DNA of 64,000 bases from Carposina sasakii (Eukaryota > Arthropoda > Insecta > Lepidoptera > Carposinidae): contig CP053165.1 of NCBI GenBank assembly GCA_014607495.2, positions 4,024,906 to 4,088,905 of the forward strand, written 5' to 3'. The notes beneath the pieces are model-generated. The model did not search any database. It saw nothing but the letters and a program-made list of their open reading frames with translations, and was not told where the DNA came from. The position numbers were made by a program, and so were the translations under genes. This document shows positions 10,966 to 22,314 of the stretch, piece by piece; the first letter of the stretch is position 1; every line of letters starts with the position of its first letter.

Positions 10966-11562
10966 CCTGCATCTCCATCCGTGCATAGGGTTACAAGATT
11001 AAAAAATCATAAGACCTGAGAAAAGGCTTGATTTTCACGAAAAAGTCCTGAGATCTTATACAGTTTAAAAATTTTCTCTCAAAAACTTATTATCGTTTTA
11101 TACACTGCGGATCTAACTCACGCGTTGCAACTTGCACATCGCACTCGAAGCGGCGGCGGGACGGGGCGGGGTTGTTACCAAAAGATTAGGTATTTTTAGT
11201 TTGTTTCATTTGGATAAATAAGTATAGACTTTAACTGTTCAATTGTTACCAAAAGAAGATTGTTGTTAGTTGGTTTAACTTTTAATTAGGTAAAGAGATC
11301 TTTAAAAACCTGAGATATCACGAGATGTGCAAAATCCGGCCGCAATCCTGAGAAAAGTCGAAAAATCCTGAAATCTCAGGACAAATCCTGATAACCCTAT
11401 CCGTGCATGTCGTAAGAGTTGACTAAGGAACTCGGGCATCGTCTCAGGCGATGAGCTAGCAACTTGTCCATCTGTCCCCGCTATGCTAAACGTAGCTAAA
11501 AGATCACAAAGAAGATCCCTCAGTTCTGGCTACCCCATCTCGGGAACACAGCCGTGTGTGTT
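10966..11562 (+). repeat. SINE-like repeat interrupted by a hAT-type MITE
   Basis: Left part 10,966-10,985 ('ctgcatctccatccgtgca') and right part 11,400-11,562 ('tccgtgcatgtcgtaagag', 'ctgtccccgctatgctaaac', 'ctaccccatctcgggaac') are one repeat copy, matching the uninterrupted copy at 24,095-24,305. The split point is the MITE at 10,986-11,399. Confidence 0.7.
10986..11399. mobile_element. hAT-type MITE, 414 bp, inside a SINE-like repeat
   Basis: Termini are TAGGGTTA and TAACCCTA, with further inverted similarity inside ('aagacctgag' against 'atctcaggac'). Exact 8-bp target duplications TCCGTGCA flank it at 10,978-10,985 and 11,400-11,407. The interior has repeated 'cctgag' words and a GC-rich core at 11,150-11,172. 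No coding capacity. Confidence 0.8.
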
Positions 11563-11969
11563 GTTTTATAATATAAATATGGTACATAGCCATTGTTTTA
11601 ATCATACATTAATAACATCCACGATTAACATTCGCTATCGTTTTTGTAGGAATGGATACCCCGAGGTATTCCCTATTCATGATATTCCATTATATTCCAA
11701 CGAGAATGCACAGGTTTTTGCGGTATAAAGTATTCGTATAAACAACATGATATTTCATGCGTTTGTAAATTAAGCTTTCTTCCTTATGTAGGTCTGTCTG
11801 TACGTTGGTACTCTTTTTATGTAAAATACCCTGCTCCATACTACAATGTGCATGGAAAAGTAACAAATTCTAGCCGATTTTTCTTACAAATCTGACTCAT
11901 CTATATAAATAAATAGTATTTATTAAATACTTAATATCATCAATCTCAATTTAATGTACCTATCTATGT

Positions 11970-12035
11970 GGGATCTCGATTATGTTTCTGCGGTTGTGGC
12001 TACCCTTTTTTAGGGAAAACAGCCGTGTCTATATA
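11970..12035 (+). repeat. SINE-like repeat fragment
   Basis: 'gtgggatct' followed by 'gtggctaccc' and 'gaaaacagccgtgt' matches the end of the 11,408-11,562 copy. Confidence 0.4.
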
Positions 12036-12230
12036 TATATGTATGTAATTCAATTTTCACCAAATAGTTATGTGAACGATAGGTGCTACTTGCTCTGTGT
12101 GTATGACTATAGATACCTACATTATCTGTGTAACTTGTATCAAAAAATGTTAGTTCCAAAAACATGCACGGGACTTAACGGTCCCTAGTTTATTAAAAAC
12201 ATGCTTATTATTTAAGATTCTGCTACAATA

Positions 12231-12607
12231 CAGGATGTTTTTTTGTGGCCACCTTTAACGAAGGGTACGTACTCTATACATGAAATAAAGTAAGTTTATG
12301 CCAAAAAAAATGCTGGGAAAAAAAAATTATATATATTTTTTTTAATTCCTTGATCGTGCGAAATTTATAGTGTCTAGTGTTTATGTTAGTTTTTTTATAG
12401 ACAGATATTAATTATTTTTCGTGAAAAAATCCTGCTACGCGCGTCTATGTGCATTTATGCAGAAAAACGCAGTCTATTTACTCAACTTTGGACCCTAATA
12501 TTTTGGAAACCAGACACTTCCCAGATATGCTTCCATGGAGAAAAATGATCGTGATGATGAGGAGATTCCGTAGTTTTCGGGAACGTTGACGACCAAAAAT
12601 CATCCTG
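12231..12607 (+). mobile_element. TA-target MITE, family M (377 bp)
   Basis: Starts CAGGATGTTTTTTTGTGGCC and ends with the inverted form (reverse complement CAGGATGATTTTTGG), flanked on both sides by TA. Termini of this type with a TA duplication indicate the Tc1/mariner group. Relatives are at 22,315-22,679, 24,641-25,014 and 33,954-34,336. No transposase is encoded. Confidence 0.8.
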
Positions 12608-12719
12608 TATGTAAAATTATAAACTATGGGAACATCAGCAGTATAACATGTCCTCAAAACCAACAACGGTGTAAACAACAACAAAAAAGTGACATAAATT
12701 CGCTCATACGCCATTTAAA

Positions 12720-13114
12720 CTCTCTTTTCCCGCGTTCACAATGAGTCCATTAAACCCACCGCGGAAGAAGGTTGAATCCAAGGCATACCCTTGGTTATTC
12801 ATGGGTGCAATCAACCAGAACCATTGTTCTAAGCAGTTCCGACCCACCTACCACCAGTTCTGATTGACCCCTGGAACAAATTCTCATTATACAAATTCAC
12901 CGCTAGCTGGTGCATGGGTGGAGGTACACCTAGTTTGGTGATTTGATCCGTGAAGGCGATAGTAGGTAATAAACAAAGAAGAGAGATTTGCTGTCCGATA
13001 CAAAGTTATTGAAAGATGAAATGATAATGTTTGTTTAAAACAATCGAAGGTTTTCGATGTTGTTTTATATATTAGCTGATGCCGCTTGCGTTGACCACAA
13101 ATAACTATATATAT
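12720..13114. other. Non-coding stretch, no assigned feature
   Basis: Moderate GC near 12.74-12.9 kb, but stops occur in all frames and no terminal repeats were seen. Confidence 0.35.
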
Positions 13115-13350
13115 ATTTTTTTAATATTAAATAGGCTTACGCTTGACCACAACGCGCCTAATGGTAAGCACCGTTGCAGTCTAAGATGAAGCGCGCTTGC
13201 CTAAAAGAAACCGGTTCACTCTCGACTTGAAGACCGCAAGATTATAGTTCATGGGGAACAGGGATTCAGGCAGGGAGCATACAGAGTCTTCGGCTTCTCG
13301 AAATCTATGCTATGGTAACCGCGAGCGAGGTGTACAAAGTATAGGGGAAT
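13115..13350 (+). repeat. Dispersed lepidopteran-type repeat
   Basis: Contains 'cgcttgaccacaacgcgcct', 'ggtaagcaccgttgcagtc' and 'ttgcctaaaagaaaccggtt', words I associate with a common lepidopteran repeat. This rests on memory; only one copy is in the window. Confidence 0.4.
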
Positions 13351-13359
13351 AATCTTATT

Positions 13360-13944
13360 CCTCCATGACAAAGGTCAACCCATGCATATAGGAGACACAA
13401 AATATTCATGCCGCATACTACATCAGTGGCTGAGGTAATTATTAACTAGACAATATAAACTGTATTACTGTTTAGACATGCACATGGCATACCTACTGAT
13501 CCAGCTAGTAGGTAAACTTGTAGCTCTGTGAATGGGACCACCGTTACCATGGTTACCAGTTACCACCGTTATGGAGCGGAATCTACTGACTCCGTTGCAT
13601 GTAAACTGCATGGAATACCCACAGCAAAAGTTATTCAGCACAGACAATTTTATAATGTACAGAAATTGTTAGGTCTAGTTAAGTTTATAGGTTCAAACGG
13701 AGGCAGTTTTCTGAGAAATGTGGTCGACAAAAAATTGTCTTACCAAAATTCTTTGAAAATCCAAGTCAACGAAACTCCGGCTGTTTTTACCATGATGTTG
13801 TTCACGACACGCTTCATTCAACCAGTCAATCATTCACCGGTTAGAACTTAGAACAGTGTTCAATGACTCTACGTTAAGATTTTATTTTAAAGAATTTAGG
13901 CATTTTTTAGCATAAAAAAGAATCTTAGATAGTCAATAGACGTA
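13360..13944. other. Non-coding stretch with a short open frame
   Basis: The 107-codon frame 13,528-13,851 has no recognisable domain and repeats 'ccaccgttaccatggttacc'-like words at its start. Not called as a gene. Confidence 0.3.
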
Positions 13945-14206
13945 AATTGAGGCCACCAGAACCAGAGTGGCCCAAACCACAATTTGTGAAAATATTAGTT
14001 AAGCACGACAATGCCCCTTTCAAACCCCCAAGCTCAAAGCCAGAGTGGCTCAAAGGTAATTTCAGTAAACAATCATAGATGACATAAAAAAAATATGTTG
14101 TGGCATCTTGATTCTTATTAAAATATTAATAGAGCATAGTATTTTGGCATATATCCACATATTCGTATTTTGTATTTGGGCCACTCTGGTTCTGGTGGCC
14201 TCAATT
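13945..14206. mobile_element. MITE with perfect 32-bp terminal inverted repeats
   Basis: The left end 13,945-13,976 (core 'ggccaccagaaccagagtgg') and right end 14,175-14,206 are exact reverse complements over 32 bases. A third, imperfect copy of the terminal word ('gccagagtggctcaaa') lies inside near 14,040. No clear target duplication. It is followed directly by a SINE-like fragment ('atcagtaacaagttgctagc'). Confidence 0.75.
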
Positions 14207-14564
14207 ATCAGTAACAAGTTGCTAGCTGAGAGAATGCCTGAGTTCCTTAGTGGAATTTTACGACATGTACGGTAGGAGATGCAGCCGATATATTCTTGTA
14301 AAGCCCAGGCACAGGACAAAAACATTTCAGATTAAATGCCTTATTCTAAACTATGTATTTACAACATAGGAAGTACATAAAATTAACATTCCTTGTAACA
14401 TTAGGTACCTACACATTGTTACTTCTCGTAACCGTTTCGTAACTAGGCTGGAAAAACGATTTACATTCGCGAAACGGTATACCGCATTATAGTAACTAGA
14501 GTACAGAGTACCTAACTTCGTAAGATTAGTTGGAGCGGCTGCAAAAGTAATAGTAAAATTACAC

Positions 14565-14685
14565 GGCCGAGTTCCAAAAAATGGGAAGAGAACTGCAGGA
14601 AGTACGAATACGAAGGAAATTCTATAGCCACGTATTGCGGGTTAATGTAAAAGATCAGTGATAAGTTGCCATCTTATCAAGTAAG
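14565..14685 (-). repeat. SINE-like repeat fragment, diverged
   Basis: 'gggaagagaactgcagg', 'acgaaggaaattct', 'gtaaaagatcagtgataagt' follow the order of the copy at 4,272-4,390. Confidence 0.45.
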
Positions 14686-14687
14686 TA

Positions 14688-15059
14688 GGGTTGCCATCTT
14701 AAAACTTTGAAAACCAGGATTTGAAGAAGAAATACGAGGACATTTCGATTAAAAGCCAGGACATTAAGAGCCCAGTGACAATACGATTGGAGAGAGTTAG
14801 TGGCGTGCGAATTTCAAAACATAGGTCTTTAACACATTCAATGCCGGCGACTACGTATTTGCTCCTTTTAAGCTTTTTAGAGGAGCCGCTGACGCTTATT
14901 TGCGTCGTCGCACTACGTTTGACCTGATGTCGGCACCCTTAGAAAATCTGCCGATAGCGAATATGTCAGGGCTCTAAAACTCAGGACGAAGCTTAAAAAC
15001 TATCCAGGACACCCCAAAAAGCAAGACATGTCCTGGGAAAACAGGACGGTTGGCAACCC
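14688..15059. mobile_element. MITE with GGGTTGCCA termini
   Basis: Begins GGGTTGCCA and ends TGGCAACCC, each followed by or preceded by TA. Further inverted similarity is seen in the 'ccagga' and 'cctgg' words just inside. The centre (about 14,830-14,985) differs in composition from the ends and starts 'ttaacacattcaatgccgg', so a second element may be embedded. Confidence 0.6.
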
Positions 15060-15590
15060 TAACCTAAAGGAACGCTCCGCTAACGATATGTACTGAAGAA
15101 AATATAGCTGATGGATTTTAATGTAGCCCCGCAACTTCACATGAAAATTTACTTACAAACAATGCAATAAGTGTACCTGTCCTAGGTTACCGTTTCGAAT
15201 GGATACGGTTAGCTACTTTGTTTGTATTTTTTGTGGTAACTTTTCCCTTGAGGGCTCTCAGATAGGAGATCGAGTACCTACATACCTGATTTTCTATGAC
15301 AAGAGTTAATTTTAATGGTTGAGTGTGATTTGTGTCAATAGGTGATAATATGGGAGGTTGTATAAAACAGTATAGACTCAACTTGTGGAGTCTACAAGTA
15401 AACTAAACTATATACTTATTTGTAGACTGAGGTACACTACCTATAAATTACGGTAAACCTAGGTCCAGGCTGTAACGGTACTCTATGGCCTAGATTAGGG
15501 CTTAGAACGGTGTACTTAGCTCTGGGAAACACAATTTTGCTGTCAAGAAGATAGTTTACAGGGAGAATATTTCAGGAACTTTACGTTGGT

Positions 15591-15953
15591 AACCAATGTT
15601 ATGCAGATACATATCGACGGTGAAGTGACAATACCTCCTAACTAAGATTTCTTTAACAAATCGACTTTTTTAATGCAATATACTACTTATTACATAATAA
15701 TAATCTATACATATAATAAAAATGTAACGGATCGCTGTCGATACATGGAAAATATATGAGAAAAAATATTATAGGAGACCTTTATCAACGCAATAGAACC
15801 CAAAACGATGATTTTTGGAATTGTTGCCTGTTTGTCGGTTTGTCTGTGCGTTAGTTATATAATAAGTATATTGCATTTAAAAAGTCGATTTATTAAAAAA
15901 ATGTTAGTTAGGAGGTATTGTCGCTTCACCGTCGATATCTACTTGGTTATACT
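15591..15953. repeat. Large palindrome (about 90-bp arms) split by a Helitron fragment
   Basis: The left arm (about 15,611-15,703) and right arm (about 15,855-15,943) are reverse complements with few mismatches; shared blocks include 'atatcgacggtgaag', 'caatacctcctaacta' and 'aatgcaatata'. Weaker pairing extends to 'taaccaa' near 15,591 and 'ttggtta' near 15,944. The two arms meet at a TA-rich centre where the 151-bp Helitron copy lies. Confidence 0.75.
15704..15854 (+). mobile_element. 3'-truncated Helitron copy (151 bp)
   Basis: Begins TCTATACATATAATAAAAATG after an A, like the copies at 8,109 and 30,433, but stops inside the tract after 'gtttgtctgtgcg'. It ends TTAG before a T and lacks the hairpin and CTAG end of the full-length copies. 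Confidence 0.75.
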
Positions 15954-16329
15954 TATGAACTGCTAAGAGACTCTTTTGGATGAGAATTTTAAATTATCTT
16001 TACCTAAGTTATACAAACCTTGGTATCGCTGTAATGCCGTCAAGTCCTTGTAGGTACATATAAATAAATAAAATAAACAAACATCTCTAGCATTTGGTTT
16101 GATATCAATTCAACTAAGCTCAACCATGAGGAAAATAAAATTATATAGGTAGATGCCTATGCATTATACACGGCTGTAGGTATATTGCCAGAATTGCAAG
16201 TCTCGATTAGATTAGGCTTAAGAAATGGTTAACTCAGGAATGCTTCTATTCCGTTGACGAATACTTCAAATATAAGAACAGCAAATAATATTTTAGACAT
16301 AACGTATAAATGTGGAATTATTAGATTCG

Positions 16330-16545
16330 AGTATAATTGTAATTATTTGATTTTTTTGTACTTTGTAACATTGCTTTGTGTGATATCAGATATTTATAAT
16401 GTAATTTAGAATCTATATTATTAATTTTAAATTTTGCATGCCAGACTCTGGTGAAATGTGCTGAACCAATATTACCTTACTCTAATTAAATGATAAGATC
16501 TTTATGTACCACGTTTCTTGCAGAAATAAATATTCTATTCTATTC
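16330..16545 (+). repeat. Probable retroelement 3' end with TTCTA tail
   Basis: AT-rich sequence ending 'gcagaaataaatattctatt', an AATAAA followed by a TTCTA-type tandem tail. This resembles 3' tails of lepidopteran LINEs. Only the tail is recognisable. Confidence 0.35.
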
Positions 16546-17010
16546 GAAAGAAATGCCACAGCTACATTTACTATTAAATTACTTAATCTACTAAAGCCAA
16601 GAACTACCATCGTGCCGCGTCTTAATTACACTAACGTAATGTTATATATATCACAAGAACCCCCAACAAACATGACTAATTTGTATCTAACCAGCTTTGA
16701 GCAACCGGTAGAATGTCTCAAATAACTCTGTCTGTCGGTAATGACCATGGTTCGTGTCATGGAGCAGCTACAAGAAGCTGAGGTGTGCAGTTATGAGAGA
16801 TCGATTATGAGAGAGCTATGAAGTGTCGAAGTACGCGGTATGAATTATGAACCAAGGCAAAGAGACTGATGAAGCAGTTTCTTAGAAGCTTTATCAATGT
16901 TATCAACCTTTTATCGACAAAAACATACCTAGGGTATTTTCTTCTCATGTGGTCAAAAACACTGGCGAATAATGTACACATCTTGCCATAGATACATTAA
17001 TTACTTTAAT

Positions 17011-17253
17011 TCAGATCTCATCAAAATTTATGGCAAAGAAAAATAGAAGTACTGACCTATGTAAATTAAGACAAACAGAGTGGTGTACTAGCTTATAAAC
17101 TTCATTATTTAGTCCAAGTTTAATACCTAAACTGTCTGCAAATCTCTTACTTAAAAATAATATTTTTGCTCTCAGTCTAGCCTTCTCACCAATCGTAAGA
17201 CTAGTTTTCATTCCTATCCTGGCAACATATAGTTTCTTTACAATTTGTCAGGG
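17011..17253 (-). pseudogene. Unidentified Lys/Leu-rich open frame, possible gene or retroelement remnant
   Basis: On the minus strand the frame is open from about 17,253 to the stop at 17,011. It includes an internal ATG (ends 17,211) followed by 65 more codons. Composition is protein-like: a Lys/Arg-rich helical segment (GEKARLRAKILFLSKRF), then a hydrophobic end (LLFFFAINFDE). No domain was recognised. A splice-like AG|GTCAGT occurs on the minus strand near 17,056. GC-richer sequence upstream on that strand (17,215-17,340) looks retroelement-like. It could be an exon or a decayed element. Confidence 0.2.
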
Positions 17254-17349
17254 CACCTCCTCTGGTATCCTGCTCTGTTAGCATCGCTGCTTCACCGAGC
17301 ATCTCCGGCCAGGGTCAACTAACGGGGGTCTGCCCTAGAAAAGGGCCAA

Positions 17350-18640
17350 TGCATAGAGCTTAGGGACCTCGCTATCAACAGGAATGATTTGCTAGAAACG
17401 TTTGTATCGAAGCATGGGATGACCTGACTTTTTACTTTTAGAATTACCCATTTAGATATTACCTAGGTATGATTATGGTACGGAATGGACTTTATTGCTG
17501 CAATTATATTTTTAAGTGTAAAGATACTTCCTAACGAAGGGTTGAGACATGGATAAGTAAGCCGAATATTATTAAAATTCATGTAGATACAGACATCAAG
17601 AAATAAGAATATTTTAGTGACGAACATTATACTCGTAAGTAGGTACCTAAAATGCAGTTAGCCAGTGCCAACAAAATGTCTCAAATAAGACACATCAAAA
17701 ATTGTATTGCCTTGTACATAATAAGATACTTACATATAACTAACATTCTGCTAGCATTATGTATGCTAAGCTAGACTCGTTCACCCTTGCAACCACAATA
17801 CCACAGCTGAAGAAAGTCACTCTTATAACATCATATTACCGCAGTATACTACCTATATAATATTACATTATACTTAGTGTTATGCTATATGTTGCATAAA
17901 ATGCGGAATGTTACATTTTATTGTTGGAGCCAGCGGAACTGGTTTTAACTATTTCTCTGAACATAAAGATGGGTAATATTTTACTCGTCATCTCATGGTC
18001 TTGATAAGTTACTTTAAACTCAACTTGTATGTAATATAGGAGAGGAGAGGCCATCATTCGGACCTGGACGTGGAGGATTAATCTAAAGTGTCATATTAAA
18101 ATAGAGTTCTTTTTTCCTGTCAAGTTTAAAAATAAGTGAAACAGAGTTTAAACTTCATATTTTTTACTCCACCTAAACACAAATACGACGAACCTGCTTA
18201 CGGCTCAGCTCAACTATTCTCACTAAAATGTCCAACTTGGATGTAGCCTAGAATGAATATAATGATATCAGTAAGTAGGCTATCAGTATTAGGTACCTAC
18301 TCGTAGTTTGGTCACATTGACTTTTGAATTATAAAGTTCACCGTAGTTCATAATACTTACATTTACTTTACAATTACAGCGATTGAATGCAAAATTACCT
18401 ACCGTGTTATCACGATATAATTTAGATAATGTTTAAGGTTAACATTGCCTAAATTTGCTGTAAAATGTCATTTTTAAACACTGTCTAACTTTAGACACGC
18501 TTTTGTATTAAAACCGATATAATTTAGCAGCATTTAGCCGAAATCTACTTATTAAGAATGACGCAGAGACATTATTTCCCTTTGGATGTCCGGAAGATTG
18601 TTGTGTTCCTCATTTGATGATCATTTCTTCTTTACACATT
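17350..18640. other. Non-coding stretch, no assigned feature
   Basis: AT-rich with many TAGGTA/TACCTA words. No coding-like frame or terminal repeats noticed. Confidence 0.35.
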
Positions 18641-18649
18641 AACGTGGTT

Positions 18650-18710
18650 GTGGGATCTTACTATCCTGCAGGTCTAGCTACCCCATTTCGGGAACACAGT
18701 CGTGTCTATA
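18650..18710 (+). repeat. SINE-like repeat 3' fragment
   Basis: 'gtgggatcttac' followed by 'gctaccccatttcgggaaca' and 'cagtcgtgt' matches the end of the copy at 11,408-11,562. Confidence 0.5.
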
Positions 18711-18719
18711 TCGATCTTC

Positions 18720-20490
18720 CTTTCTATGGATTACTTATACAAATTTTGCCCTTCAATACCATGGGCGTGGAAACCTTAATCGATGAAAACCTAGGTGTAT
18801 TGTATTGCAAAGTCGTGCTCGTGACTGCTATTTTGTAGTAAACGCAATAATTTTGCAGCTAGAAATGCGAACAAATTTTTCAAAGTATCTCCTTATAAAA
18901 CGAACACTCAACTAACAATTACCTTTGCCTTATTTTGATACAATCTTAGACTTTCACAAGTCAAGTTCTTTAGGTCACAGACAAGCCCATGGGGTCGAAT
19001 CATGGGTCCCATATTAATCAATATGCCACTACGCTTGCAAAGGATTGTAAACCTTCTAACCTGGCGTGCAAGGGACAGTTTGATGTGGTATTTGGTTCTT
19101 CATATTGAGGTCTTTTAAAAACGTGACTAGAGTACAGAATTTCGGAAGTGTGCTATAGTGGTAATTATCCCAGACGCTATAAGTCTATTGGCGGTATAAT
19201 AGTATCATTCAACGTCATAATATCACTTACTTAGGTACCTGGTTCCTGCTACATCAAAGATAAACCGATAAACAACGACGAACCTTCTTTCATATGGTAT
19301 ACCTAGGTATTTTACCTTACTTAGATAACTTTTGTTTACGAATTTCTTTGAGAAAATTTTAACTACACAAAAATATTTAACTGATGACATTTTAACATTA
19401 TGTAGTGAGGCATATATGTAGAGCAGAAATCAAACCACTTCTTTCATACGTATGTGAAAAAATTATGAGCTATTTTATGAGAATATTGACATTGTTGGCA
19501 ATTACAGCTAGCTAAGCTAAGCTATGATATTAGATCATGACGAGATGATAGTATTGTAGATTTCTCCTTTATTATACCTACTTCCTAGAGTCAAGAAAGG
19601 TCAGGTGCATTCTCTGAGCTGTGACCTAAGATAGATGCAAAGAAATTCGTGGCTAATAAAATTAAATCAGCTGTTAGACTCTGCTGTAAACAGGAAGGAA
19701 GCAAGCACAGACTAAGTGAAGGGACAATAGCTGACACACCATCTAATGTTGTACCAATGCGCCGATTTTTTGAAGGCATGTCAACATTAATTTACGTTAA
19801 CAAATCAGTAATGAATACATAATTATGTCAAATCTTTAGTAAAATGACAGTTGAAGCGACTGTGAACTTGGCTGACATTCGAGAAATCCTTCAACTAAAT
19901 ACCTAGATATAGAAATATTTAAGGATCCTTTTAATTTAATTATCATTTCTGCAAATGAGTGTTATATCAAATAAATCGTGGAAGAATGAAGATGGGACAT
20001 ATTTAAATTCCCATTCCCGCGGAAGATAACGGTCTCACGAGAGATGGCGCGAGAGTGAAAGCGTTTACTAGGCATTACAGCGTTCACATGTGATACGCTC
20101 TCAGATGAACGCTGATATCTTTCAATGTTACGTCAATTTGTGGTCGTGTCTTTGCCTTTATGACGGAGGAAGAGACGCTTCACGATTTTCTTTTAATCTT
20201 GATTTTTTTTATTTACCAGTCTAGGTTATACGATGAGAGATTTATCTACGGATTCCGTTGCTCTTCATCTATTCTCTCGTATAAAAAAAAATGTCAATGA
20301 TTTTACAAGAAGAATAACGATATGGATTTTACACTACAGGATGATAGAGGTAACTGTTGTTGTCATCCATCATATTCATGTTACCAAATTATCCTCTCAC
20401 TGATATTTTAAGAAATCTTTCTTGGATATAGGAGGTTGATAACTATGATACCATTAAAGCACCTATATAATTGCTAGTGGATTTGGAAAA
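18720..20490. other. Non-coding stretch, no assigned feature
   Basis: A slightly GC-richer patch at 20,010-20,110 contains 'cccgcggaag' and 'gatggcgcgagagtg' but no coding frame. Confidence 0.35.
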
Positions 20491-20493
20491 AGA

Positions 20494-20580
20494 TTGGGTC
20501 ATCATCATCATCTTCCTGCACTGTTCCCATTTATTTGGGGTCGGCGCAATACTTTTCTTCCATTCATCTCTATTATCCCA
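20494..20580 (-). repeat. RTE-type LINE 3' end
   Basis: 'tcatcatcatcatcttcctg' followed by 'gttcccatttatttggggtc' and 'ggcgcaat' is the reverse complement of the 3' end and GAT-microsatellite tail seen on the LINE fragment at 51,494-52,290. It is a 5'-truncated copy; a third lies at 25,782-25,832. Confidence 0.6.
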
Positions 20581-21019
20581 TGAAAAAAGATTAGATATAA
20601 GTATAGTTAACAACATATGCGGACCTTGCTATCTATAAAATGCCAGTATCTCGCAGGAATACCTAGGTACTCGTAGATAACCAACTTCATATAGCTTTGG
20701 GGCCAACTATGAAATCGCTAATCTCGCCTCACCTATAACTTGCAGGCGTGTGTTACCTGCATACCATCAACGATTACCGTACGTGAGGCTCCAACGTGAA
20801 TTGTCGATGATGAGCTCATATTGCGGTCCGTGTGAACGGGACCTTACAGCCTTGCATCCCGCGGAAACGTATGTGTGTAATGACTTAATTTTATAGCCTT
20901 GGGTTTTGTGGTTTTTCCTACAGACTTTAATATAGCTGAGATATAGAACTGAGAGGGCATAAGATGTATTAATATTACAAAATTGATAAGTTACTCTATT
21001 CTCGAATAGGCATTCTGTT

Positions 21020-21178
21020 CATTCCGACGCAAAGCATTTCTTATGTAGTCGTCACTGTGTACCTTTACGGCTAAGGCCTTCCACTTTTGAGTCCACACTT
21101 GATTCTTTGCTAACTCCGTCTACCCTGGCAGAAACTTATCTATGTCATGCCACCATCTCCGTCTTGGCCTGGCTCTAC
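21020..21178 (-). pseudogene. LINE reverse-transcriptase C-terminal fragment
   Basis: The minus strand from 21,178 reads RARPRRRWWHDIDKFLPG, one stop, then TELAKNQVWTQKWKALAVKV. This matches the Arg-rich 'RRRW..D' motif and the 'W..L' ending common at the C-terminus of RTE/Jockey-like non-LTR retrotransposon proteins. One in-frame stop makes it dead. The frame is seen; the family is by recognition of the motif. Confidence 0.55.
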
Positions 21179-21199
21179 CCCGGTACCTACTTACATTAT

Positions 21200-22314
21200 T
21201 TTATTTAATGCGTTTCATTTGTTTTCTGTGTCTGGTCAAAGTCTGGTGGTATAATGACAGTAATACCTCCTACAACCTCGTCAACTGTTAGAATGACGTG
21301 CCCAGGCTCAATAAACAGGATCCCACTAACCTGGTATTGGGGCAGAGATTGCCACCGTTTACCACAACTGGTCCGCGAAGATTGTCCCCGTTACCATCTT
21401 GCACCACTTACGGATAATCTAACTGTATGTTGCTGCTATATGTGGAATAAGGACTGGTTATGTTTTATATCTTGAGTTACTAGAGATCTAGTAGTACCTA
21501 CAGTGTGAAGTGACAGTCTATTATATTCTACAGCCGGTAAAATTCAGAAATTGCTAAATAGGCAGGTTTTTAAACGTTTTTACTTTTCCGTAAATGCATT
21601 TTTCATTTGAATCTTTTGATGCTCTTGGCTTGTGAGTATGAGCGTGAAATATGGTCGTCATGTTGCTGTTTCGTATGAAACATGTAATTATGAAGTAAAG
21701 TACCTACTCACCTAGCATAAATTTCAATGTAAACTTTCAACTAAGCACATAAAACTAACAAACACCAATAAAAGAAAACAATACTAGTGAAAATAGTAAA
21801 TACAGAATCGGAAAAACAATTTATATGTTTGTATATGAAGTAAACCAGACTGCGTTTGTCTGGCAAAAAGGGGAAAATCAATTGGTACAACCAATGGTAG
21901 GAGAACAATGCGTGAGAATTTTATATGGAGAAGATAATAATTACTATGTACCTGCTTAGTACCTGTCATGCTTCAAGAGATATGATGTGTGACATGAAAA
22001 TCTGTTCCTCGTAAAGAAAAGTTACTAACTACCTAAATTGCTGTGACCTATTGATGGGAATCACATCAATTTAACGTGAATAGATGTACCTACCTACTGA
22101 AGAAAAATAATACTTACCCTTTCATAATAATCCGACAAAAAAGGCGTCGAGGTATCACACACACGCACACGTCGACACTATGATAATTTATTAATTTTAA
22201 AGAAAATCCTAGCAAATATGAAAATTAGTATTATAACTTATAAAATTATTAATAAAGAAAATGGAAAAAATTCTTCACCCGAGTGGGAATCGAATTATAA
22301 TATACGGGATGTTT
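21200..22314. other. Non-coding stretch, no assigned feature
   Basis: A 73-codon frame at 21,254-21,475 has no recognisable domain and may be retroelement-derived. A reversed B-box-like word ('gtgggaatcgaa') near 22,285 hints at SINE remains. Confidence 0.3.

Noticed and set aside
14686..15069. 8-bp hAT target duplication around the GGGTTGCCA element
   Set aside because: The flanks CAAGTAAG and ACCTAAAG do not match; a TA duplication fits better.
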